From Hymenobacter sp. IS2118 (GTDB taxonomy: Bacteria > Bacteroidota > Bacteroidia > Cytophagales > Hymenobacteraceae), in the NCBI RefSeq assembly GCF_000715495.1, contig NZ_JNLX01000099.1, forward strand, positions 1 to 39,221: DNA of 39,221 nt, written 5' to 3'. A program made the position numbers and the translations under genes. Positions 15,755-24,459 of the stretch are shown here, piece after piece. The notes below the pieces were generated by a model. It did no database searches, was not told the DNA's origin, and saw nothing but the letters and a program-made list of their open reading frames with translations. How positions within the stretch are numbered: the stretch's first letter is position 1; each line of letters begins with the position of its first letter.

Positions 15755-15762
15755 TACTTTTG
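15755..15762 (+). promoter_or_regulatory. Possible -7 box upstream of the plug-domain protein
   Basis: TACTTTTG matches TAnnTTTG exactly, in the 270-base spacer between the STAS-like gene and the plug-domain gene at 15927. It would give a leader of roughly 160 bases, which contains a small hairpin (CAACC...GGTTG, about 15881-15895). A second, poorer candidate TATTTTCG lies directly before the ATG. No -33 TTG at the expected distance is visible for either. Confidence 0.45.
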
Positions 15763-15926
15763 CGCGTGGCAGCCAACAGCCTCATGGCTAAGGGATAGAA
15801 GGGACTGAGCCGGCGCAACTATTGTAACAAGGTCTGATTTGGACTGTTCAAGTGGCGTGTGGGCTTATATTCGCTCCGGGCAACCTTTTGGGTTGACTGT
15901 TCGATTTTCAAAGCCTTATTTTCGCT

Positions 15927-18437
15927 ATGCTGCCTTCTACCAACGGGTTGCGCTTGGTTTCTTCTCGTTCGCGCCGAGTATTCCAATCAGTGGGCCTGCT
16001 GGCATTCCTGGCTGCCGGAGTCACTGCTTTTCGGTTGCCGGTTGAAGATGGGCTGGCGGACCGGATTGTCCAGCGCATGCAGGCGTTTTATAGTGCTGCG
16101 AAGCCCACAAAGGCTTATTTGCACCTCGACAAGTCTTGGTATACCGTGGGCGAAACCATCTGGCTGAAAGGCTATGTGGTGGACGCTGCCCAGCACCTAC
16201 CCGATACGTTGAGCAAGGTGCTGCACGTGGACTTGCTCAATGGCGCCAACCAGGTAGTGGTAAGCCGCAACCTGCGGCTGGAAGCCGGAATGGCCCCCGG
16301 CGACATTGCCCTGCCCGATACCTTGTCGGCTGGCAACTACACTTTGCGCGCCTACACCAACTGGATGCGCAATGCCGGTCCCGACTTTTTGTATACCCGC
16401 CGGCTGGCCATCTGGCCTGCGGCCCCCATCCAAACGGCCGATTTCGACCTAGCTGCCGTGCGCGCGCGCGCTACCCTGGCCCGCGCCGCCGCCAAAGCCT
16501 TTGCCGCCCCGCCCGATGTGCAGTTTTTCCCGGAAGGCGGCAACCTGGTTGCGGGCCTCGAAAACACGGTGGCCTTCAAGGTAACTGACTTTGCCGGCCA
16601 CGGCCTCGACGTGCAGGGGAAAGTAGTGAACGAGCAGAATGAGCAGGTGGCGAAATTTAGCAGCAGCCATCTGGGCATGGGCACGTTTGTGCTCAAGCCG
16701 GTGGCGGGCCAGCGCTACCGGGCCGTGCTGGCACCGGCGGGCGAGTCCGTCACGGTGGCGTTGCCCGAAGTGCAGGCCCGCGGCTATACCCTACGCGTGC
16801 TCACGCTGGCTAAGGATTTTCTGGTCGCTATTCGCCAGCAGGGCGGAGCGGGCGGGCCGGTGCTCCTAATGGGGCAGGTGCGGGGCGCGGCTGCCTACGT
16901 GGCCCGCGGCCAGCTGGCCGGTACCGAAACCTCCACGGTCCGCATTCCCAAAAGCAAGTTCCCCAACGGAATCGTGCATTTTACGCTGTTTGATGGGGCC
17001 GGAACGCCGCTGGCTGAGCGGCTGGCCTTCGCCTACAACCAGCCCCGGCTGCGCCTCACCGTCACCCCCGACCGGGCCAGCTACGGTCCCCGCCAGCCCG
17101 TGCGCCTGCAAGTGCGTGTGGCCGATGCTGCGGGCCAGCCCGTACCCGTCGCCGCCAACCTTTCGGTGGCCATCACCGACGCCGACGGTGGCAACGACAT
17201 CGCCGAAACCATTGCCTCGCACCTGCTGCTGACCTCCGACCTGGCCGGCCACGTCGAAAACCCGAGCTATTACTTCCAAAACCCCACCGCCGAAACGGCC
17301 CAGCACCTCGATGCCCTGCTGCTCACGCAGGGCTGGCGGCGGTTTGTGTGGACCAGTGTGCTGGCCGGTAAAGCTGCGGAGCCCGAGTTTGGCATTGAGC
17401 GCTCGGTGAGCCTGCTGGGCCAGGTTACCCAGCGCAACAACAGCAACCCCGTGCCAAACAGCGCGGTATCGTGGTTGCAGACCAAGCCGGTTATGTACTT
17501 CCAATCGACGGTGAGTAATGAAGATGGCCAGTTCCTGTTCATTGGCCTTGAGGGCTGCGACACCACTCGGGTGACGGTGCAGGCCCGCACTCCCCGCGAC
17601 AGGAAGTGGGTGACGGTGCGCGTCGACCCGGGCCCACCGATGACCGCCCGCCCGCTGCCTCCGCTGCCCTTGCAGGCCCCGCAGGACCTGGCCAGCGCCC
17701 TGCGCCGGAACCAGGAGCAACGAGCTATGGAAAGCAAGTTTCGGCTTGATACCACGTCCATTCTATTGGGTGGCGTCACGGTGAAAGGGGCCCGGCCAGT
17801 CGTTAATGACCCGCGCCGGATTTACCCACAAGGCGACGCTACCGTGCTGAAAATGTCGGATTACACGCCCACGGCGGGCACCTCGGCATTGCAAATGCTA
17901 CAAGGACGGGTGCCCGGTGTGCAGGTCACGGGCGCTGGTGCGAGTACTAATGTGCTCATCCGCGGCATCAACAGCCCGCTCTACTTGCTCGACGGCTTTC
18001 CGGTCGACGTGAGTACCCTGGCGCTATTGCCGGCTACCGATGTAGAAACCATTGAGGTGCTTAAGGGCGGGCAGGCGGCTATTTTCGGCAGCCGGGGGGT
18101 CGGCGGGGTCATTGCCGTGTACACCCGCCAGGGCGTATCTGATTCTGGCAAACCGAATGAGACGGCACCGGGCGTCATATCACTGAAACTGCCTGGTTTC
18201 CACTGCGGCCGGGCGTTTTATGTGCCCCGCTACGATGCTCCCAAAACCGATAAGAATTTCCCGGACCTGCGCCGTGCCACCCTCTATTGGAATCCTACGG
18301 TGCAAGTGGATGCCCTGGGTCAGGCCGAAATCCGGTTCTTCACTTCCGACGCCAAAGGCCCCTTCCAAGTCAATATCGAAGGCTTATCTGCCACTGGCCA
18401 GGGCGTGCTGGGCAGTAGTATCTTGCAGGTAAAATAG
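15927..18437 (+). CDS. MG2-like envelope protein with C-terminal TonB plug domain but no barrel
   Basis: This 836-residue protein begins with a signal-like N-terminus (VGLLAFLAAGVTAF near residues 22-35). It then has KAYLHLDKSWYTVGETIWLKGYVVDA (about residues 62-87 in pieces), a pattern of MG2/alpha-2-macroglobulin-like beta-sandwich proteins of Bacteroidota. Further beta domains follow to about residue 610. From about 650 to 735 it has a TonB-receptor plug domain: SALQMLQGRVPGVQVTG, NVLIRGINSPLYLLDGFPV, then DVETIEVLKGGQAAIFG and SRGVGGVIAVYT. The usual 22-strand barrel that should follow is absent; only about 100 residues remain, ending in SSILQVK. Such barrel-less plug proteins are known in the phylum but their role is unclear; outer-membrane or periplasmic assembly is likely. 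The stop is followed at once by a strong terminator, so the gene is complete and probably single. Confidence 0.87.
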   Translation: MLPSTNGLRLVSSRSRRVFQSVGLLAFLAAGVTAFRLPVEDGLADRIVQRMQAFYSAAKPTKAYLHLDKSWYTVGETIWLKGYVVDAAQHLPDTLSKVLHVDLLNGANQVVVSRNLRLEAGMAPGDIALPDTLSAGNYTLRAYTNWMRNAGPDFLYTRRLAIWPAAPIQTADFDLAAVRARATLARAAAKAFAAPPDVQFFPEGGNLVAGLENTVAFKVTDFAGHGLDVQGKVVNEQNEQVAKFSSSHLGMGTFVLKPVAGQRYRAVLAPAGESVTVALPEVQARGYTLRVLTLAKDFLVAIRQQGGAGGPVLLMGQVRGAAAYVARGQLAGTETSTVRIPKSKFPNGIVHFTLFDGAGTPLAERLAFAYNQPRLRLTVTPDRASYGPRQPVRLQVRVADAAGQPVPVAANLSVAITDADGGNDIAETIASHLLLTSDLAGHVENPSYYFQNPTAETAQHLDALLLTQGWRRFVWTSVLAGKAAEPEFGIERSVSLLGQVTQRNNSNPVPNSAVSWLQTKPVMYFQSTVSNEDGQFLFIGLEGCDTTRVTVQARTPRDRKWVTVRVDPGPPMTARPLPPLPLQAPQDLASALRRNQEQRAMESKFRLDTTSILLGGVTVKGARPVVNDPRRIYPQGDATVLKMSDYTPTAGTSALQMLQGRVPGVQVTGAGASTNVLIRGINSPLYLLDGFPVDVSTLALLPATDVETIEVLKGGQAAIFGSRGVGGVIAVYTRQGVSDSGKPNETAPGVISLKLPGFHCGRAFYVPRYDAPKTDKNFPDLRRATLYWNPTVQVDALGQAEIRFFTSDAKGPFQVNIEGLSATGQGVLGSSILQVK

Positions 18438-18472
18438 TTGCTGCTTGCACAACGAAACGTTGCCGGGAAAAT

Positions 18473-18513
18473 AAAAAGGGGTTCTGCTTCAACTGAAGCA
18501 GAACCCCTTTTTT
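18473..18513. terminator. Strong bidirectional terminator
   Basis: A perfect 18-bp stem (18473-18490 with 18495-18512) closes the tetraloop AACT, with A-runs on one side and T-runs on the other, giving a U tract on both strands. It lies between the plug-domain gene (plus) and the yceI-type gene (minus) and can end both transcripts. Confidence 0.92.
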
Positions 18514-18595
18514 ATGAACACTAACTAAAAGCAGCAACGCTTCGCTACGGGCTGCCCCGCAGGCTGTTGGCCGCTATACGTGCGGCGGCTGAAAC

Positions 18596-19144
18596 TTACG
18601 CCTGCTTGGTGAACTGCACGTTGATGAACAGTTTCACGTCGTCGCCCAGCACGATGGAACCGGCTTCGGTGATGGCGCCCCAGGTGAGGCCGAACTCCTT
18701 ACGGTTGATTTTGCCGGTTACTTCGAAGCCGGCCTTGTGATTGCCGTAAAAGTCGACGGCCGAACCGCCGAATTCGGCTTCCAGGGTCACGGGCTTGGTC
18801 ACATCCTTCATCGTGAGGTTGCCGGTCAGCTTGTAGGCGTCGCCGTCCACTTTTTCGAAGGAAGTCGAGGCGAATTTGATATGGGGAAACCGGGCCGCGT
18901 CGAAGAATTCTTCGCCAACCAAGTGCGCGTCGCGCTGCTCCTGATTGGTGTCCACGCTGTCAACATCGAGGGAAAACTCGACCTGGGCGTTTTCAAAAGT
19001 ATCACCTTCGGACTGCATCGAACCTTGAAATTTCTTGAACGAACCCGTGACGGTAGAAATAACCAAGTGCTTGATTTTGAACTGTACCTCGGAGTGGGTG
19101 GGGTCAATTGCCCAGGACGTGGTGGCGGTGGCGGTTTCAGACAT
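18596..19144 (-). CDS. YceI family protein (isoprenoid/lipid-binding lipocalin-like)
   Basis: The 182-residue protein covers the whole YceI domain, an extended beta-barrel that holds a polyisoprenoid or other hydrophobic chain. Signature segments are WAIDPTHSEVQFKIKHL at the start, GSFKKFQGSM, the SVDTNQEQRDAHLVGEEFFDA region, FPHIKFASTSFEK, LTGNLTMKDVTKPVTL and INRKEFGLTWG. There is no signal peptide, so unlike E. coli YceI it should be cytoplasmic, as in many Bacteroidota paralogues. The leader carries an exact -7 box at 19197-19204 and a five-fold pentanucleotide repeat between promoter and start codon. The ligand and any linked pathway are not indicated by the neighbours. Confidence 0.93.
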   Translation of the reverse strand: MSETATATTSWAIDPTHSEVQFKIKHLVISTVTGSFKKFQGSMQSEGDTFENAQVEFSLDVDSVDTNQEQRDAHLVGEEFFDAARFPHIKFASTSFEKVDGDAYKLTGNLTMKDVTKPVTLEAEFGGSAVDFYGNHKAGFEVTGKINRKEFGLTWGAITEAGSIVLGDDVKLFINVQFTKQA

Positions 19145-19170
19145 GATGTTGGAATGATGTTGGAATGATG

Positions 19171-19195
19171 AGGTGAGGTGAGGTGAGGTGAGGTG
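19171..19195 (-). repeat. Five tandem copies of AGGTG (CACCT in the mRNA) in the yceI leader
   Basis: AGGTG is repeated five times without interruption, next to two near-copies of GATGTTGGAAT (19145-19167). On the transcribed strand the leader reads as CACCT repeats between the promoter box (19197-19204) and the ATG (19144). Copy-number change would alter leader length in steps of five bases without affecting the protein. Confidence 0.9.
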
Positions 19196-19196
19196 A

Positions 19197-19204
19197 CAAA
19201 GGTA
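19197..19204 (-). promoter_or_regulatory. -7 promoter box of the yceI-type gene
   Basis: Read on the minus strand this is TACCTTTG, an exact match to TAnnTTTG. A start of transcription a few bases downstream (about 19190) would place the pentanucleotide repeats inside the leader. At the -33 distance there is TTA and not the usual TTG. Confidence 0.6.
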
Positions 19205-19382
19205 ATAGATGTTTGTACATTAAATGTTGATACATGAATTATTTTTCTCAAAGCATATTCATTTCGTCCTTTGGCCCTAGCTAATGCAAGCGGTGGGCTG
19301 GCCCAGCGCTATTGTTGGCAAGGCCGCCATGCCGTTCTTAGCGCTGAGTTTCGTGAGCCGCCTTCTAAATCCGGTAGATTTC

Positions 19383-22253
19383 ATGCGTCGTTTGTTGCTA
19401 TGCGGGCTGCTGGGCCTGCCGGGGCTGGGCCGGGTGCACGCCCAAAGCCTGCCTGCTCTGTCCCAAAACCCGCCGTCGCTGCGCTGGCAGGAAGTGCGCA
19501 CTCCGCACTTTCGGGTGATTTACAACGGCGCCCTCGACTCGGCCGCCCAACGCACGGCGGCCCGCCTGGAGCAGCTGCACGGGCCCGGCGCGGCCACGTT
19601 GGGCGTGGTACCGAGGCCCATCGGGGTGGTGATGCAGAACCAGACCACGGTCAGCAATGGCTTCGTCACGTTTTTGCCCCGACATGCCGAATTTTTTACC
19701 ACGCCGCAGCAGGGGCTGGGGCTGGGCACCGTGGACTGGCTCGACGGCTTGGCCGTGCACGAATTCCGGCACGTGGGGCAGTTCGACAAAGCCCGGCAGG
19801 GCATTGGCCGGCTGCTGAACCCGCTGCTGGGCGACGGGGCGCTGGGCATCGCGGCCGTGGGCGTGCCACAGTGGTTTTTTGAGGGCGACGCTGTGGGCAC
19901 CGAAACCGCTCTCACGCGCAGCGGCCGGGGCCGCATTCCCAACTTCAATGCCGGGCTGCGGGCCAACCTGCTGGCCGGCCGCCGCTACAGCTACCAGAAA
20001 GCCGTGAACGGCTCGCTGCGCGACCAGGTGCCCGACTGGTACGTGCTGGGCTACTTCATGACGTCGTACCTGAAAACCCACCACAGCGCCGATGCCTGGG
20101 CCAAAGCGCTCGACCGCTACTACCGGTTTCCGTTTTATCCCTTCTCGTTTTCGAACGGCATTCGCCGCAGTGCCGGCCTCACCGTGGAGCAGCTCTACGA
20201 CCGGACGATGACCGAAATCGATTCGGTGTGGCGCACCCAGCAAGCTGCCGCGCCCGCCATTACGCCGGTGCGGGAGCTGGCCGGCGCGGCTTCCGAAGAA
20301 GTTTTCACCCAGTACCAATACCCGCAGTACGTGACCGATAGCACGGTGCTGGCCCTGAAAACCGGGCTCGGCCACATCGCGCAATTCGTGCTGCTGAGCC
20401 GACGCGGGGCCGAGCGCAAGGTGTTCGTGCCCGGCCAGCTGAACCTGCCCGAAATGCTGTCGGTGAGCGGCGGCAAGGCCGTGTGGCCGGAATACCAGCA
20501 GGATGCCCGCTGGGGCCAGCGCGTGGCTTCCGAGCTGAAAGTGCTGAATTTGGCTACCGGCAAGCTCACCCGCATCGGCAAAGGCGCCCGCTACAGCGCC
20601 GCCGCCCTCTCGCCCGACGGCCGGCAACTGGTAGCCGTGCGCACCGACGTCAATTACCGCCACGCGCTGGTGCTGGTGGACGCCCAAACCGGGGCCGTGC
20701 TTCAAACCCTGCCCAACCCCCAAAACGACTTCTACCAGCAGCCCCGCTGGCATCCCGATGGCCGCCGCCTCGTGGCCGTGACGCTGAGCGCCGCCGGCAA
20801 AACCATTGTAGTGGTGGACCCGGCCGTGCCCGCTGCCGCCCGTCCGCTGCTGCCGGTGGCCAACGTGAACCTGGCTAATCCTCAGCCCTGGGGCGATTTC
20901 GTGCTCTACAATTCGGCTCAATCGGGCATCGACAACCTCTATGCCGTGAGTGCCCGCACCGGTCAAACCTACCGGGTCACGTCGCGGCCGGTGGGTGCTT
21001 ACCACGCAGCCGTGTCGCCGGATGGCCGCTCGCTGGCTTTTCACGATTTCCGGGCCACCGGCGCCCGGGTAGTCGAAATGCCGCTCGATACCACGGCTTG
21101 GGTATCGATTCCGACGGCTACGGCCGACGTGCCCGGACCTTACGCCGAGGCACTTTCGGCCCTGGAGCCGGCCGGGCAGCTGGTGTCGCGTCCCGTGCCG
21201 CCCGCCGATTCCGGGGCCGTGCGCTACGGCGTGCGGCGGTATTCGCCCCTGCGACACGCTTTCAATGTATTCAGCTACGGCGTGGTGCAAAGCCCTACCG
21301 GCGATGCCGTGAGCCTGGGCCTGCGCTCGCAGGACTTGCTGAGCACCACCCAGGTTTTTGCCGGGGTGGGCTACGACCAGATTGAGCGCACGGCCCGCGT
21401 AATCGGCGCGCTCAGTTACCAGGCGCTGTACCCGGTACTGGACTTGGACGTGACTTACGGCGGGCGCGACGCGGCCATTATTTTTCAGGGCCAGACGCTG
21501 CGCGACCAGTGGCGCTACACGCGGCTGTCGGCGGGCCTGCGGCTGCCGCTCAACCTTACCCGGTCCAAGTATTTCCAGGGCCTCACCGTGAGTTCCTATT
21601 ACCTGCACGAAGAGGTGTACGACTACAACCTGCCCGTGCGCCGCTTCACCGAAACCGGTCCCAACCGGCCGCTGAATGCCATTCAGACCACCGTTGGCTA
21701 CGCTTCGCAGCTCCGGCGCAGTGCCCGCGACGTGGCCCCGCGCTGGGGCGGCAGCTTTCTGGGTACGTGGCGCACCACGCCGTTTGGCCGCGGGCTGGAG
21801 GCCCGGCAGCTGGGGGGGCAGGGTAGCGTGTTTTTGCCGGGGCTGGGCCGGCACCACGCCGTGCGGCTGCGGGGTGGCTACCAGTGGCAGGACCAGGCGC
21901 AGTACCAGTTTGCGCCGGCCGTTTCGTTTCCGCGTGGCCAGGGCTACACCAGCTTCGACCGCCTAGCCGTAGCCAGCCTCGACTACAGCCTGCCGCTGGC
22001 TTTCACGCATTGGGAAGTGGGCCGCTGGCTGTATGTGCAGCGCCTGCGGGCTACCGTGTTTGGCGACGTGGCGCAGGGCTCCAACCGCCTCGGCACGGGC
22101 GTACGCAACTACCGCAACGTGGGCTTCGATGCGCTGGTACAATTCAACGTGCTACGCCTGCGCACGCCCATCGAAGCCGGGGTGCGGGTGGTGTACAACC
22201 CGTTGTTGCAGTTGTTGGTGCTGGAGCCGCTGGCGTTTGATATCCGGCTATAA
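19383..22253 (+). CDS. Gluzincin-type metalloprotease domain fused to TolB-like propeller and outer-membrane barrel
   Basis: A 956-residue exported protein in three parts. After the signal peptide (MRRLLLCGLLGLPGLGRVHA) comes a peptidase MA-like region: H126-E-F-R-H130 (HExxH zinc site) in LAVHEFRHVGQFDKA, and E167 in PQWFFEGDAVGTE as the third zinc ligand expected for gluzincins. Residues of roughly 290-620 form a propeller with TolB/PD40 motifs (SPDGRQLVAV, HPDGRRLVAV, SPDGRSLAFHD). The last 300 residues alternate aromatic and polar residues in amphipathic strands and end in PLAFDIRL, which suggests an outer-membrane beta-barrel of the surface-antigen type. The layout implies a protease tethered to the outer membrane, facing the periplasm or the surface. 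I use ATG 19383 because it opens the signal peptide; the frame continues 33 codons upstream. Substrate unknown. Confidence 0.87.
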   Translation: MRRLLLCGLLGLPGLGRVHAQSLPALSQNPPSLRWQEVRTPHFRVIYNGALDSAAQRTAARLEQLHGPGAATLGVVPRPIGVVMQNQTTVSNGFVTFLPRHAEFFTTPQQGLGLGTVDWLDGLAVHEFRHVGQFDKARQGIGRLLNPLLGDGALGIAAVGVPQWFFEGDAVGTETALTRSGRGRIPNFNAGLRANLLAGRRYSYQKAVNGSLRDQVPDWYVLGYFMTSYLKTHHSADAWAKALDRYYRFPFYPFSFSNGIRRSAGLTVEQLYDRTMTEIDSVWRTQQAAAPAITPVRELAGAASEEVFTQYQYPQYVTDSTVLALKTGLGHIAQFVLLSRRGAERKVFVPGQLNLPEMLSVSGGKAVWPEYQQDARWGQRVASELKVLNLATGKLTRIGKGARYSAAALSPDGRQLVAVRTDVNYRHALVLVDAQTGAVLQTLPNPQNDFYQQPRWHPDGRRLVAVTLSAAGKTIVVVDPAVPAAARPLLPVANVNLANPQPWGDFVLYNSAQSGIDNLYAVSARTGQTYRVTSRPVGAYHAAVSPDGRSLAFHDFRATGARVVEMPLDTTAWVSIPTATADVPGPYAEALSALEPAGQLVSRPVPPADSGAVRYGVRRYSPLRHAFNVFSYGVVQSPTGDAVSLGLRSQDLLSTTQVFAGVGYDQIERTARVIGALSYQALYPVLDLDVTYGGRDAAIIFQGQTLRDQWRYTRLSAGLRLPLNLTRSKYFQGLTVSSYYLHEEVYDYNLPVRRFTETGPNRPLNAIQTTVGYASQLRRSARDVAPRWGGSFLGTWRTTPFGRGLEARQLGGQGSVFLPGLGRHHAVRLRGGYQWQDQAQYQFAPAVSFPRGQGYTSFDRLAVASLDYSLPLAFTHWEVGRWLYVQRLRATVFGDVAQGSNRLGTGVRNYRNVGFDALVQFNVLRLRTPIEAGVRVVYNPLLQLLVLEPLAFDIRL

Positions 22254-22338
22254 GGAGTTTCGGGAGGCTGGTCCAGCGCAAACGGCGAAGCATTCAAACT
22301 ACGCGGAAGCGAACTTTGTGAGGGTATTCGCAACAAAA

Positions 22339-22373
22339 AACGCCCAACCAAAAAAGTGGCCGGGCGTTACTTT
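22339..22373. terminator. Probable terminator hairpin between convergent genes
   Basis: AACGCCC (22339-22345) pairs with GGGCGTT (22362-22368), with additional CCA/TGG pairing inside the loop. An A-run precedes it (22335-22340) and ACTTTTTG follows (22369-22376), so U tracts exist on both strands. It sits between the protease-barrel gene and the small lipoprotein gene. Confidence 0.7.
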
Positions 22374-22396
22374 TTGCAGATGGAAAGGAAAGGGAT

Positions 22397-22810
22397 TTAG
22401 CGGGGGCCGGGAGCCTTGCAACCGGTGTTTGAAATGTTGCTGAGCACCAGGTGCGGCAGTTGCAGCGGCACCGTGTTGGCGGTGCACGCGCGCTGAGGGA
22501 ATTGCTGGCTGGGGTCGTTGGCGTAAGTGAAGTAGACCCGCGTGCCTACCTCGTTCAGGCCCGCGAAATCGGCGAAATTGACGGCGGCAATGACGTTGCG
22601 GTGGCTGCCCGTGGGTTTGCCGATGGGAAAGGCGGCATCCACGTCAATCAGCACGCCGTCCAGGCAGGCATCGCCCACCACGGTGCCGGAATAACAGGCC
22701 GGCATAAGCCCAAAACAGTCAGTAATTTTTGGTTCAGGGTCTGTAGATTCGCCGCAGCTCAACACCGTGAGGGAGAGTAGGGCAAGGCGGAGGGTTGGGA
22801 GCAGGCGCAT
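22397..22810 (-). CDS. Small lipoprotein of unknown function
   Basis: A 137-residue protein with a lipoprotein signal (MRLLPTLRLALLSLTVLSCG; the lipidated cysteine is C19). The mature part has five further cysteines and a motif-poor beta-rich body including GDACLDGVLIDVDAAFPIGK and NVIAAVNFADFAGLNEVGTRVYF. I do not recognise a named family; similar short cysteine-containing lipoproteins occur in Hymenobacter. It would be anchored in the outer or inner membrane facing the periplasm. It stands alone: convergent with the protease-barrel gene and followed upstream by a 314-base spacer. Confidence 0.8.
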   Translation of the reverse strand: MRLLPTLRLALLSLTVLSCGESTDPEPKITDCFGLMPACYSGTVVGDACLDGVLIDVDAAFPIGKPTGSHRNVIAAVNFADFAGLNEVGTRVYFTYANDPSQQFPQRACTANTVPLQLPHLVLSNISNTGCKAPGPR

Positions 22811-23124
22811 CGCAGGAAAAAGCGTAAAAGGTGTGGAACTAGAGGTCTTCGCATCCCTGACCGGCCACTCGCGAAAAGGGTTGCGTGGGCCGACCGGACT
22901 TTTTCAGGCGGCACTGAAAATAAGTCAGATAAGGCCGTACTCAACCGCGTAGCCGTACAGGAACTGGGGGACCGCGCGACTATTATGGCCGCTTGTCCAA
23001 ATGCTATGCCTTCCCGTTTTGGCGGTGGTCTGAGCCGTGGAGGTGCCTCACTTTAGACTGCCGCCCCCGTAATAAATCTGCCAGTTTCCGCGCCTTTCGC
23101 GACGGGTTGGCGGCGTTGCGCTAA
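22811..23124. other. 314-base spacer with no recognised feature
   Basis: It lies between the lipoprotein start and the end of the NADH dehydrogenase gene. The only frame (about 22767-22952, plus) is antisense to the lipoprotein start and looks spurious. A heptamer GCCGTAC occurs twice (about 22934 and 22951). The lipoprotein promoter should lie here, but no exact TAnnTTTG box is visible; the closest is TACGCTTTTT about 20 bases before its ATG on the minus strand. Confidence 0.5.
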
Positions 23125-24459
23125 CTACACAATGGCCTTGTCGTCATCCGCTACTACTTTCTGTGCTAAATCCTTGGTTTTGCCGATGATGTAGCGCCGC
23201 CCCTTGTCGTAGCTAAGGTAGCTCCACGTCCATTGCAGCAGCACCATCACGCGGTTGCGGAAGCCGATGAGGGACGCCACGTGCACCACGCCCCAGGCCA
23301 GCCAGGCCAAGAAGCCCTGCAGATGGTATTCGCGGCCGAAAAGCTTCACGTCGGCCACGGCGTGGTTGCGGCCGATGGTGGCCATCGAGCCCTTGTCCTG
23401 GTAGTGAAACGGCTGGAGCGGCTGGCCGGCCAGCAGCCGGGTCAGGTTTTCGCCCAGCAGGCGGCCTTGCTGCAACGCTGGCTGCGCCACCATGGGATGG
23501 CCCTCGGGGTGCGCGGCGGTGTGCATGGCGGCAATGTCGCCGATGGCAAACACGTTTTCGTAACCCCGCACACGGCTGCATTCGTCTACGGCGTAGCGGT
23601 TGCCGGGCAGCAGGCATTCGGAGCGCAGGCCGGCAATGGGCGCGCCCGTGACGCCGGCCGCCCAAATCAGCGTGCGGGTGATGAGCTGCTGGCCCGTGTT
23701 CAGCGTGACGGTGTAGCCGTCGTAGGATTTCACGCGGGCCTCCAGCCACACCTGCACGCCAAATTCCTTCAGCCCCTCCAGCGCTTTTTGCGAGGCATTG
23801 GCCGACATGCCTTTGAGCAGCGCCGGCCCGCTTTGCACCAGGTGAATGTCCATTTGCTTGAAGTCCAGCTCGGGATAATCTTTGGGCAGCACATGGGTTC
23901 GCAGCTCGCTCAGGGCCCCGGCAATTTCGACGCCCGTGGGCCCGCCGCCCACTATCACGAAGTCGAGCAGACTGTTGATTTCGCCGATGTCGCCGAGCTG
24001 TAAAGCCTGCTCAAAGTTCGAGAGCACGGTGTTGCGCAGCTCAATGGCATCGTCGATGCTTTTGATGGCGATGGCATTTTTCGCCATCTGCTCGTCGCCG
24101 AAATAGTTGGTGGTGGCGCCGGTGGCCAGCACCAGGTAGTCGTAGCGCACGCGCCCGATGCTGGTTTCCACTACCTGCGCCACGGCGTCCACCGCTTTCA
24201 CCTCGGCCATGCGGAAGTAGAAATTCTCCTGTCGGCTCAGGATTTTGCGAAACGGCGACACGATGTCGCCCTCGTCAATCCCGGCCGAGGCTACCTGGTA
24301 GAGCAGCGGCTGAAACGTGTGGTAGTTCTGCTTGTCGATGAGCACGACCTGCACCGGGGCCTGGGCCAGCGCCTTGGCCAGCTCCAGACCGCCAAAGCCG
24401 CCGCCCACTATCACCACGCGCGGCTTGCCGAGGTCATCAATCTTTATTAAGCCTTCCAT
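23125..24459 (-). CDS. ndh: Type II NADH:quinone oxidoreductase (NDH-2)
   Basis: NDH-2 is a single-subunit, non-proton-pumping enzyme that passes electrons from NADH through FAD to quinone at the cytoplasmic face of the inner membrane. The 444-residue sequence has two dinucleotide folds, VVIVGGGFGGLELAKAL (FAD, near residue 15) and VIVGGGPTGVEIAGAL (NADH, near 168). It also has the quinone-site segment QPLLYQVASAG, the FAD-contacting FAIGDIAAM and MVAQPALQQGRLLGENL. The C-terminal part (GFLAWLAWGVVHVASLIGF and MVLLQWTWSYLSY) provides the amphipathic membrane anchor. The start is ATG 24459. The start codon lies inside the 3' arm of a hairpin in the leader (24458-24511), which could limit translation. 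Confidence 0.93.
   Translation of the reverse strand: MEGLIKIDDLGKPRVVIVGGGFGGLELAKALAQAPVQVVLIDKQNYHTFQPLLYQVASAGIDEGDIVSPFRKILSRQENFYFRMAEVKAVDAVAQVVETSIGRVRYDYLVLATGATTNYFGDEQMAKNAIAIKSIDDAIELRNTVLSNFEQALQLGDIGEINSLLDFVIVGGGPTGVEIAGALSELRTHVLPKDYPELDFKQMDIHLVQSGPALLKGMSANASQKALEGLKEFGVQVWLEARVKSYDGYTVTLNTGQQLITRTLIWAAGVTGAPIAGLRSECLLPGNRYAVDECSRVRGYENVFAIGDIAAMHTAAHPEGHPMVAQPALQQGRLLGENLTRLLAGQPLQPFHYQDKGSMATIGRNHAVADVKLFGREYHLQGFLAWLAWGVVHVASLIGFRNRVMVLLQWTWSYLSYDKGRRYIIGKTKDLAQKVVADDDKAIV

Noticed and set aside
19398..21857. An 819-codon minus-strand open frame opposite the protease-barrel gene
   Set aside because: Same reason: low-complexity Gly/Arg/His translation, no start context, and the plus-strand gene has recognisable domains.
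23213..24003. Open frames on both strands within ndh
   Set aside because: They overlap the NDH-2 gene in other frames and show only biased composition.
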